From the NCBI GenBank assembly GCA_902761665.1, contig CACWLA010000008.1, positions 1 through 64,000 on the forward strand: a stretch of 64,000 bases of DNA. The letters run 5' to 3'. Origin of the DNA: an uncultured Lachnospiraceae bacterium. Lineage in GTDB: Bacteria > Bacillota > Clostridia > Lachnospirales > Lachnospiraceae. A model generated the notes under the pieces. It had not been told where the DNA came from and searched no databases. It was given only the letters and a program-made list of their open reading frames with translations. Made by a program: the position numbers and the translations under genes. Positions 36,026-50,593 of this stretch are shown one piece after another. Position 1 is the first letter of the stretch; each line of letters begins with the position of its first letter.

Positions 36026-36051
36026 GCCGGAGCCAATTTCTTGGCTCCGGC
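36026..36051 (-). promoter_or_regulatory. Intercistronic stem-loop between binding protein and malF
   Basis: GCCGGAGCCAA (36026-36036) pairs with TTGGCTCCGGC (36041-36051) around a four-base loop. No T run follows in the direction of transcription, so it more likely stabilises the upstream mRNA, giving more binding protein than permease, than terminates. Confidence 0.6.
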
Positions 36052-36111
36052 CGGACTTGTGATAGTCAGAAGCTGGTTAGCCTGTCAGATACAGGATTCC
36101 TCTTCTTATGC

Positions 36112-37728
36112 TCAGTTCTTGACGATGGTGATCGCCGTGCCGTCCCAGGTGACGGTGTAGTTGCCGGGTTCGTTGAAGACGATGTTGTTGTCGCCGCCGC
36201 CGTCGCCGATCAGATCGGAACCGGTAGTGACCTGGGCACCGCCCTTATCGTTGTCCCAGCTGCCCGGGCTGACGATGCGGCCGCCCATGTAATCGCTCTG
36301 TTCGACATCGAGCGTAATGGTGTAGGTGCCGTCGTCATTCTTCTTCAGGTAGTAGGTTTCATCGGTATCCGCATTGTTCCAGCCGTTCCACGCGCCCACG
36401 AAGAGCAGAGCAGAGGTATCCAGGTTGAACAGAGCGTCGATCTTGTTGTAGTAGTTCTGCAGAGCAGCCTTCAGGCCGGCTTCGTCCTTGGCTTCCTTGA
36501 CTTCGTCAGCGATGACCTTGGCGATATCCCACCAGGAACCGTGGATCTGGCCCTGAGGGCGGCTGTACTGGTTCTGCTTCAGCAGAGCGGCAAGACCGGG
36601 GTTGGCCTGTACTTCGGGCTTCGCCTGGTCGACCAGGTTCGAAGGACCCCAGGCCAGTTCGTTGAAGCGTTCCATCTGAGCGGCTTCGCCGGTCAGGTAC
36701 TGGGCCAGCTGGTGCAGAGCAGCCTGTCTGACCTTGTCGGTCTGCGGCTTCACGCCCATCAGCTTGCAGCCGTTGAAGGAGCCGAGGTGATAGGACTTGC
36801 CGTCAACTTCGAAGGAAGGAAGATCGGTCGCGCCCATGTTGTCGCCAAGGATATCCTTGACAGCGTCGAATGCCCAGGTACCGGTCACGACGATCGCGGC
36901 GCCGGAAGCGAATTCATCCTGAGAGCTGGAGGACTTGTGGATCGGGGAATCCAGAAGCTTCTTCATGCCCTTGACGGCGATCAGGCCGTTGTCGGAATTG
37001 AAGGTATCTTTGACAGAGACGAAGTCGCCTTTGTCATTGGTTTCCCATTCGGAGATGCAGCCGGTGGCGAAGAACCAGGAAGCGATGTACCAGGCAGAGC
37101 TCTGGGCTTCGAAAGCGAAGATCTTGTTCTGCTTCTCGCAGTCCGCGATAAGGGCTTCCAGGGAATCCAGATCCTTCTCCGGGATGAGGGACTTGTCGTA
37201 GTACATGAAGTAGCCGTTGTCGGAAGTCAGCGGGTAAGCATAGATTTCTTCGCCGCTGGTGGAAGCCGCCACGGTGCCGGGGTCATTGTTGGTCTTCACG
37301 AATTCCTTCGCCGCATCGCCGAGTTTGGCCAGAGCGCCGCCCTGAACCAGACGGGCGAACTGGTCCTGCGCAAAGCAGTACAGATCAGCGCCGGCTTCGA
37401 CGTCGACCAGCATCTGGTCGGCCGAAGTCGCTTCGGAGACGGGGTTGACTTCCGCTTCGAACTTGATGCCGAAAGTGTTGCTCTTGTTGAAGTCGTCGAT
37501 CTGCTTCTTGGTCAGATCAACAGCAGCTTCGCCGGTCCAGACAAGGATCTTGTAGGTGCCGGCCAGAGCGGACTGGGTTTCGGAAGGCGCAGCGGTGCTG
37601 CCCTGGGGAGCCGCAGTGCTGCCCTGGGGGGCCGCAGTGCTGGCGGGGGTCTTGCCGCCGCAGGCGCCGAGACTCAGCACCATGACGAAGGCAAGAAGCA
37701 GGGAAATCAACTTGAGAGATTTCTTCAT
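36112..37728 (-). CDS. Maltodextrin-binding lipoprotein with extra C-terminal domain
   Basis: A 538-aa extracellular solute-binding protein. Lipobox SLGAC (Cys23) is followed by a Thr/Ala/Gln linker with a tandem STAAPQG repeat. The type 1 SBP fold runs from about 58 to 435 (YKILVWTGEAAVDLTKKQ; GSFNGCKLMGV). The last ~100 residues (from LLFVGAWNGWNN) are an additional beta-rich domain resembling starch-binding modules of the SusE/SusF or CBM type, which would let the protein hold starch chains at the surface. The strong GAGGAGG site and the downstream stem-loop suggest high expression. Confidence 0.88.
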   Translation of the reverse strand: MKKSLKLISLLLAFVMVLSLGACGGKTPASTAAPQGSTAAPQGSTAAPSETQSALAGTYKILVWTGEAAVDLTKKQIDDFNKSNTFGIKFEAEVNPVSEATSADQMLVDVEAGADLYCFAQDQFARLVQGGALAKLGDAAKEFVKTNNDPGTVAASTSGEEIYAYPLTSDNGYFMYYDKSLIPEKDLDSLEALIADCEKQNKIFAFEAQSSAWYIASWFFATGCISEWETNDKGDFVSVKDTFNSDNGLIAVKGMKKLLDSPIHKSSSSQDEFASGAAIVVTGTWAFDAVKDILGDNMGATDLPSFEVDGKSYHLGSFNGCKLMGVKPQTDKVRQAALHQLAQYLTGEAAQMERFNELAWGPSNLVDQAKPEVQANPGLAALLKQNQYSRPQGQIHGSWWDIAKVIADEVKEAKDEAGLKAALQNYYNKIDALFNLDTSALLFVGAWNGWNNADTDETYYLKKNDDGTYTITLDVEQSDYMGGRIVSPGSWDNDKGGAQVTTGSDLIGDGGGDNNIVFNEPGNYTVTWDGTAITIVKN

Positions 37729-37817
37729 AATGTTTCCTCCTCATAATAATCGCCGGGACATGAAAAAACATGCATTCCCGGGGCTATTCACTTTTCAGGC
37801 TTTTCGCCTATGTGATG

Positions 37818-37845
37818 GTTATATTTTACTTCACGTGCAGTACAA
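37818..37845 (-). promoter_or_regulatory. Promoter of the maltodextrin importer operon
   Basis: On the reverse strand, TTGTAC at 37840-37845, 16-bp spacer, TATAAC at 37818-37823. The leader to the ATG at 37728 is about 80 nt and contains a small AGGC-GAAA-AGCCT hairpin and an imperfect GC-rich hairpin around 37753-37785. Confidence 0.55.
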
Positions 37846-37971
37846 AATCAAGAACTTGTTTATGGATTTTTTTGAATTGGCCGAGCGTTTTTTTTCAGAA
37901 CCGATTGCAGATAAACGGTATTATATGGTAAAAACTAGAGAGGAATGGTCCCCGGAGAAAGAAGTCGCTTC

Positions 37972-38612
37972 ATGAAATTGTTCAGCATACGCAGCGCAGA
38001 TATTACACAGGAAGACCGGGATCTGGTCCGCAGCTGCTTCCCCGGACGCTTTGCGAAGGCAGAACGTCTGCTGCGGCAGGAGGACAGGCTGACCGCGGTC
38101 GGAGCCGGCGTGCTTCTTCACGAGGTGCTCGGGATAACGGATGAGCGCCTCATTCAGAAGACGGAAGAGGGGAAACCCTATCTGGCCGGCGGTCCGCAGT
38201 TCAGCCTTTCCCACAGTGCGGACCGCTGCATTCTTGCGGTCTCGAAAAAGCGTATCGGCGCAGATATTGAAAAAATGGACGGCGGGAATCTCCTTGCGGC
38301 AGAAGCCTCGCTGACGCCGCGCGAGCGGAAATGGACGGAGGCGTCGCCGCTGAACCGGTTCCATATTCTCTGGACCCGCAAGGAAAGCGTCTATAAGGCC
38401 GTCGGCGGCTTTTCGGATCCCCGGGAGGCCGAGGTCCTGGAAGAAAGACGCCCGGACGGGCTGTATCTGGCAAGCGCCATATGGGAGGGCTTCGCCCTCA
38501 GCGTCTGCGCGGACGAAAAGCCGGGATCCCTGATCCCCGTGGACATCCGCCGCAGCCGGAACACATTCCTCAGCATGAAAACAGATCTGGTTGCAGTACA
38601 GGAGGTCGATGA

Positions 38613-38616
<4 letters not shown>
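37972..38616 (+). CDS. 4'-phosphopantetheinyl transferase (Sfp-type)
   Basis: A 214-aa enzyme that loads coenzyme A-derived phosphopantetheine onto carrier-protein serines. The Sfp signatures are FSLSHSADRCILAV, RIGADIEKMD (metal-binding Asp and Glu) and LWTRKESVYKAVGG. It should activate the two carrier domains of the NRPS encoded directly downstream, which overlaps it as ATGA. ATG at 37972 (MKLFSIRS) matches family starts; an in-frame ATG at 37945 with a nearer GAGAGG is the alternative. No promoter could be placed with confidence in the 240 bp upstream; TATTAT at 37919-37924 is a candidate -10. Confidence 0.9.
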
Positions 38617-45845
<7,229 letters not shown>

Positions 45846-45875
45846 CAGACATTCAGGAAAGGAGTTTACTGAAGA

Positions 45876-46283
45876 ATGGAAAATGTGTTTGAAAACATGA
45901 AGAACGTGAGCGAAAACGCCGCCGAAAAGGTGGAAAATGCCGTTGAAAACGTGGAAAAAGCGGTCGAAAACGCAGAAAACGCCGTTGAAAACGTCGTCGA
46001 AAGAAACGAAGGCGTTCTGTTCTGCGCCCCCGTCGGACGGCTTGACACCGTCAGCAGCGCAGCGCTGAAGGAACAGATCGATGCCGTCGGGACCGAGGAT
46101 GCGGACATCGAGCTCGATTTCGCAAACGTCGCCTATATTTCTTCTGCAGGCCTCAGGCTCCTGGTCGCGCTCCAGAAGCAGGCAAAAGCCGGCGGCCACA
46201 CCATGGTCATCAAAAACACCAATGCCGTCGTGAATGAGGTGTTCCGGGTCTCCGGTTTCAACAAAACGTTCACGGTCTTATGA
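45876..46283 (+). CDS. STAS anti-anti-sigma factor with coiled-coil N-terminus
   Basis: A 135-aa protein. The last ~90 residues are a STAS domain of the SpoIIAA/RsbV type; the likely phosphorylated serine is Ser90 in YISSAGLRLL. The first ~45 residues are a regular ENV/ENA heptad-like repeat predicted to form a coiled coil, absent from ordinary RsbV proteins. It starts 30 bp after the NRPS with GGAAAGGAG and overlaps the sensor gene (ATGA). In partner switching the unphosphorylated form binds the RsbW-type kinase and frees its sigma factor. Confidence 0.9.
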   Translation: MENVFENMKNVSENAAEKVENAVENVEKAVENAENAVENVVERNEGVLFCAPVGRLDTVSSAALKEQIDAVGTEDADIELDFANVAYISSAGLRLLVALQKQAKAGGHTMVIKNTNAVVNEVFRVSGFNKTFTVL

Positions 46284-48361
46284 AGTTCGGGATCCGGGAA
46301 AAGCTGATCGTTCTCATGACGGGGCTTTCCCTGGCGCTGATCATTGCTTCCGTGATGATCTCGTCACGGCTTTACTCCGATTCACTGGAGAAGGATCTCA
46401 AGGACCGCAGCTTTGAGACGGCCGATTCGCTGACCGAAAATCTCGACAGTGAACTGCTCGGTTTCATTACCGATTATACGGCAAAGATCCGGGCGGTCTA
46501 TGAGGCGAACCGCGAGGAGCTGGAGAAAGCATCCACGCAGGAGTTTGAAAACTTCGAGAAGCGCGAGGCGTACTACGATAAGTTCACGCAGGGCATTTTC
46601 CCGCCCAAAGGGCTTATCGGCATGTCCTACGACATGCTGATGTTCAATGCCCAGTACGAAAGTCTCTGCAACAAGATGGACATGCTGTCCTTCGCGAGCG
46701 GAACGACCACGGCTTCCGTGTTTTACTACGACCGCGCGCACGGCAATATCGTCTATCTGGTCGACCGCCAGCCCGAGAGTTCCACGCTCTACCATTTCCC
46801 CGTGAGCGTGGAGAAGCCCTGGAACGAGGAACTGAAAAAAGCCCTGGACAACCGCAGATCCAGCGCTTATCTGGAGGACGCAGTCTGCTACGGACTGGAT
46901 ACGGTAGACAGCGTAGATGACGTGTTTGTTCTGTTCGGCGACAGGAACGTCGATTTTCAGCGGAACGTGCACCTCTTTTCGCTCTATACGCTCGGGATCA
47001 TGCTCGCGGCCACGCTGGTCATCGCCTTCGTCATGCTGTTCTTCGCGAACCGCCTGATCGTTCGCAACGTCAAGAAACTGACTGCCGCTTCCGAGAACTT
47101 TGCCTCCGGCATGAAGGCCGGCAGCCCCGAACACGTTTCCGCATCCATTGCGTCGAAAGACGAGATCGGCGACCTGTCGAAGCAGTTCGACCTCATGCAG
47201 GAATCGATCCTCGGCTATGTGGAAAGCCTGGCTGAGCAGACCGCCCGAGAAGAGAAAATGAAGGCGGAGCTGACGCTGGCAGCCCGCATCCAGTCGGAGT
47301 CTCTGCCGAAGGGCGGCCTCAAGGCCGGCGCGGCAATGCTGGACAGTTTCCTGAAGCCTGCCCGGGAAGTCGGCGGCGACCTTTACGACTATTTCATGCT
47401 GGACGAGAAACGCCTGTTCTTCTGCCTTGCCGACGTTTCCGGCAAGGGCATTCCCGCAGCTCTCTTCATGATGCGGGCGAAGGAAATGATCAAGGCAGGC
47501 GTCCCCTCCGCCAAAGACCTGGGCGATCTTGCCCATGAAGTGAACAACAAACTGTGCGCGGGCAACGTGGAAAACATTTTCATCACCGCTTTCTTCGGCG
47601 TGCTCGACACGGAGAGCGGCAGGTTCTCCTACCTGCGCGCCGGCCATGAGCAGCCCTTCCTGCGCCGGAAGGGAGAGGCATGGCAGTTCAGTGAAGAATC
47701 GAACTTCGTCATGGGCGTCTTTGAAGATGCGGAGTTTACCGCAGATGAGCTGCAGCTCGAAGCCGGCGACAGCGTCCTGCTCTTCACCGACGGCCTGAAT
47801 GAAGGCATCAATGCACAGAAAGAGGAGTTCGGATACGACCGGATCGCGGAGACGCTCCGGCACTGCGGAAACGACATCACCGGGGCAATGTACAGCGCCC
47901 TCGTGGACTTCTGCGGTGAAGAAGAGCAGTTCGACGACGTGACCATGCTGGCGATCTCCTTCGGAAAAACGAAGACCTTCAGCATCGATTCACCGGCGTA
48001 CGAAGACATCCCGGCCGTGACCGACAGGGTGCTCGCGGAACTTGCGGATCTGCCGGAGGACAGAACTTCCGAGATCGGCCTGATGATCGATGAGATCATG
48101 AACAACGAGGTCAGCTACGCCTTCGAAAAGACGGCATCCCCGCATATCAACGTGATCCTGGAGCGTTTCGGAAACGAAGTCTCCCTCACCTTCGAAGATA
48201 ACGGAGCGGCTTTCGATCCGCTACAGGAAGTCACCCAGGAACGGCTCGAAGAGTCGGAAGGCGGCTTCGGCCTGAGCCTCGTTAAAGCCTTCTCCAACGC
48301 CCAGCACTATGAGCGTGCCGGAGAGACGAACCGTCTTACCGTCACGAAAAAGATGCTGTAA
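46280..48361 (+). CDS. Membrane sensor with HAMP, RsbU-type PP2C phosphatase and RsbW-type kinase domains
   Basis: A 693-aa protein. TM1 lies at ~9-29, an extracellular sensor domain at ~30-232, TM2 at ~235-258, HAMP to ~312, then a short coiled coil (EKMKAELTLAARIQSESLPK, typical of RsbU linkers). The SpoIIE/PP2C phosphatase (~345-560) carries REVGGDLYDYF, ADVSGKGIPAALFM and LLFTDGLNE with metal Asp residues. The C-terminal ~120 residues are a GHKL ATPase of the RsbW/SpoIIAB class (N box MIDEIMNNEVSYAF, then LTFEDNGAAFDP and GGFGLSLV). One protein thus holds both enzymes acting on the adjacent STAS protein. Its ligand is unknown and no sigma factor gene is adjacent. Confidence 0.92.
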   Translation: MKFGIREKLIVLMTGLSLALIIASVMISSRLYSDSLEKDLKDRSFETADSLTENLDSELLGFITDYTAKIRAVYEANREELEKASTQEFENFEKREAYYDKFTQGIFPPKGLIGMSYDMLMFNAQYESLCNKMDMLSFASGTTTASVFYYDRAHGNIVYLVDRQPESSTLYHFPVSVEKPWNEELKKALDNRRSSAYLEDAVCYGLDTVDSVDDVFVLFGDRNVDFQRNVHLFSLYTLGIMLAATLVIAFVMLFFANRLIVRNVKKLTAASENFASGMKAGSPEHVSASIASKDEIGDLSKQFDLMQESILGYVESLAEQTAREEKMKAELTLAARIQSESLPKGGLKAGAAMLDSFLKPAREVGGDLYDYFMLDEKRLFFCLADVSGKGIPAALFMMRAKEMIKAGVPSAKDLGDLAHEVNNKLCAGNVENIFITAFFGVLDTESGRFSYLRAGHEQPFLRRKGEAWQFSEESNFVMGVFEDAEFTADELQLEAGDSVLLFTDGLNEGINAQKEEFGYDRIAETLRHCGNDITGAMYSALVDFCGEEEQFDDVTMLAISFGKTKTFSIDSPAYEDIPAVTDRVLAELADLPEDRTSEIGLMIDEIMNNEVSYAFEKTASPHINVILERFGNEVSLTFEDNGAAFDPLQEVTQERLEESEGGFGLSLVKAFSNAQHYERAGETNRLTVTKKML

Positions 48362-48377
48362 GCGCAGACAAAACAAA

Positions 48378-48418
48378 AGCACCCTCTTTGCCGTCCGGGC
48401 AGAGAGGGTACTTTTTGA
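48378..48418 (+). terminator. Terminator of the NRPS operon
   Basis: A 15-bp imperfect stem between 48379-48393 (ACCCTCTTTGCC core) and the GGCAGAGAGGGT arm near 48399-48413, followed by TTTTT. The next gene converges, so it may act on both strands. Confidence 0.8.
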
Positions 48419-48450
48419 TTGCAGGCGTTTGATCCGGCTTTCCGGAGAGA

Positions 48451-50322
48451 TCAGAACCCGGCCTGCGGACCGGAAGGCTGTTTCGGCACGTTTTGACCTT
48501 GCTGAGGCACGTTCTGTCCCTGCTTCGGCACGTTCTGGTTCTGCTTCGGCCCTTCCGCCTGCACGGCCTGTGCGCCTTCCGGCTGCGCCGCTCCCGCGCC
48601 GCCTGCCTTCTTGGCGCCGGCGGGGTTCTGCGCCTCGGCGAGTTCTCTCTTTGCGTCGGCGTACTCCTTCTTCAGCTGCTTGATATTGACGTTCAGCACG
48701 TCGTCGGAGCCGCCGGTAAGCGCGAGCCGCGCCTGCGGCGACGCATACTTCCGGGCGAGAGGCATGAGGGCCGGATCCATGACATATTTCATGACGTTAT
48801 TATTATACTCGCCCTCGTCGATGACGACGTCGGATCTGCCGATGGTCCCGCTTTCACGGAAATACATTTTGGTGTCAGAAAGCGCAAGCACGGCAGCCAT
48901 GAAGGTCACGGCGTCTCCCTCCGAAAGAACCTTGTTCTCCATGAATTCGTGCAGGTCCCTGGTGGCAGTGCGGCGCAGTTTCTTGGCCGCGATCCCCTGC
49001 GGCGCGCGCGTCAGCAGCGTGAAATCGTTCATCGGATAGGACTCGAAAACGTGACGCTCATAGCGCCGGACCTTCGGCCGCACGCCGTCTTCATACTTCA
49101 GCTCGTTGTAATAGTCATTGACAAGTTTTTCGTCTTCGCTGTTCGTGTGCCTCCAGATGCTGTTCACCCCGTAGCTCCGGATGCCGATGTTCTGATATTT
49201 GCGGTCGTGGCCTTTGCGCACTTCGTTGATGCGGTCGACGAGGACCTGGGCGTGCGCCTCGGCCTGCGGGCTGGCTTTCGCGAGCTCTCCCAGCACGTCC
49301 AGCGACTGGTCGAAGCAGTTCTTCTTCTCGTCGGTCTTCCGCAGGCTCTTCTTGCCCTTCATGAATTCCGTGGTACGGTCCAGGATCTCCTGAAGCTTCC
49401 CGCTGCCGGAGAGCTTCGGATCGTCGCTCGTAAGATCGATCGTCGCAATGCTTTCCGAAAGCGCCCTCCATTTGGCGTCGTAGGCATTCGCGCCGTCCAT
49501 GAGCGGGTACATCTTCATCAGGTTCCCCAGGATCTCGCGGCATTTTTCGCTGCCGATCTTGTAGAACGGGAGCCTGATGCGCACCGCGTCGTCAAAGAGC
49601 GCGTCCGGATCCTTCGCGCCCTTTTCGAGGAGCTGATCCACCGTGTTCAGATCGGCGCAGAGCCGCTTGAACGCGGGCTTATCCATAATGTATTTCGTCA
49701 TGTTATCCGCATTTTTGCGGGTAAATTCGTACTCCGTGGCATCAGGGTTCCGCTTCTTCTCGCCGGCAAGGAAAGCACCCGCCATTGCCTTGGCCAGGTT
49801 CTCGCGCTTTAGCTTCGGCGAATAGGGCGGATTCACCAGATGCGCCTTCGCGTAGTTTTCCCAGTTGTACTCCCCGATGTTCCGCACCTTCGGCACCACG
49901 AGCTCCTTATCGAGCTTTTCCATGTCCAGCCCGAGATCCAGCATCTCATTCATATAGTGGACATCCTCGTAGAAGGTCTTCATGGGGATCTTATTCTTCT
50001 TCGCCACCTGTTTCAGCGCTGCATAGTAAGACTTCTCGCTTTTGCGGGCAACGTCCTGGCCGGCCGGCAGTTTGCGGTTCAGGAAAGACTTCATTTTCTG
50101 CGCTTCCTTGAGGCCGGCCTTGCCGTCCTCCTCGTATTCGGCGCCGTAAATATCCTGCATGCCGTACAGGACATTTCTGAGCTCCTCCGCCGCCTTCGCG
50201 CCCTGCGGGCGGAATGCCGCCTTGAATGCATCGGACTCCAGCATTTTCTGCCAGCGGCCGAACATGCCGGACATCACGGTCCTGTATAACGGGTCTTTCT
50301 GAAGGTTGTCGTAGGTACTCAT
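48451..50322 (-). CDS. Large helical protein of unknown function with Gln/Pro-repeat tail
   Basis: A 623-aa protein with no signal peptide or membrane helix, so cytoplasmic by default. It is mostly helical and charged, and no catalytic motif stands out; conserved-looking blocks are NIGIRSYGVNSIWRHTNSE and RESGTIGRSDVVIDEGEY. The last ~60 residues are low complexity: Ala/Gly-rich, then repeats of QNVPKQG/QNVPQQG. The ATG has a GGAGG site 9 bp upstream. It stands alone between the NRPS operon and the restriction operon. I do not recognise the family; a structural, surface-related or effector-like role is possible but unsupported. Confidence 0.75.
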   Translation of the reverse strand: MSTYDNLQKDPLYRTVMSGMFGRWQKMLESDAFKAAFRPQGAKAAEELRNVLYGMQDIYGAEYEEDGKAGLKEAQKMKSFLNRKLPAGQDVARKSEKSYYAALKQVAKKNKIPMKTFYEDVHYMNEMLDLGLDMEKLDKELVVPKVRNIGEYNWENYAKAHLVNPPYSPKLKRENLAKAMAGAFLAGEKKRNPDATEYEFTRKNADNMTKYIMDKPAFKRLCADLNTVDQLLEKGAKDPDALFDDAVRIRLPFYKIGSEKCREILGNLMKMYPLMDGANAYDAKWRALSESIATIDLTSDDPKLSGSGKLQEILDRTTEFMKGKKSLRKTDEKKNCFDQSLDVLGELAKASPQAEAHAQVLVDRINEVRKGHDRKYQNIGIRSYGVNSIWRHTNSEDEKLVNDYYNELKYEDGVRPKVRRYERHVFESYPMNDFTLLTRAPQGIAAKKLRRTATRDLHEFMENKVLSEGDAVTFMAAVLALSDTKMYFRESGTIGRSDVVIDEGEYNNNVMKYVMDPALMPLARKYASPQARLALTGGSDDVLNVNIKQLKKEYADAKRELAEAQNPAGAKKAGGAGAAQPEGAQAVQAEGPKQNQNVPKQGQNVPQQGQNVPKQPSGPQAGF

Positions 50323-50480
50323 GGCAATGCGCCTCCGGGGAGAATATTATGGGTAAGACAATACGAATGCTGCTTACGGGAAAAGTATACAATGGCGGAA
50401 AAAGAAATGGAAGAGGGGGAGGAAGAACGGCATAAAGATGGCATAGGGAAAACATATTGCTGTTAATTGACGTTGCCTTG

Positions 50481-50489
50481 TGATATAAT
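50481..50489 (+). promoter_or_regulatory. Extended -10 promoter of the restriction-modification operon
   Basis: TGATATAAT (TATAAT at 50484-50489) is a perfect extended -10; no good -35 is spaced correctly. Start of transcription near 50496. Confidence 0.6.
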
Positions 50490-50506
50490 GCGGATGGGGA
50501 AACGAG

Positions 50507-50574
50507 GGCGATGTCGCATCACCTGCTTTTTTGCGTTACATAAAGACATCGCCATCGTTATTGATGGCGTTTTT
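50507..50574 (+). promoter_or_regulatory. hsdM leader with competing hairpins (attenuator-like)
   Basis: GGCGATGTC (50507-50515) is perfectly complementary to GACATCGCC (50545-50553). The last four bases of that arm also begin CGCCATC (50550-50556), which pairs with GATGGCG (50563-50569) and is followed by TTTTT (50570-50574), a complete intrinsic terminator ending 20 bp before the hsdM ATG. The two structures exclude each other, as in transcription attenuation or some riboswitches. A T-rich single-stranded segment (50525-50532) lies in the long loop. What triggers the switch is not visible. Confidence 0.55.
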
Positions 50575-50593
50575 ATATTTTGGGAGATTCATC

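Noticed and set aside
36026..36051. Intrinsic terminator between binding protein and malF
   Set aside because: No T run follows on the transcribed strand and the permease genes have no promoter of their own that I can see.
45876..46010. The GAAAAC-rich repeat at the start of the STAS gene as a CRISPR-like or satellite repeat
   Set aside because: It is in frame, codes for a regular coiled coil and has no spacers.
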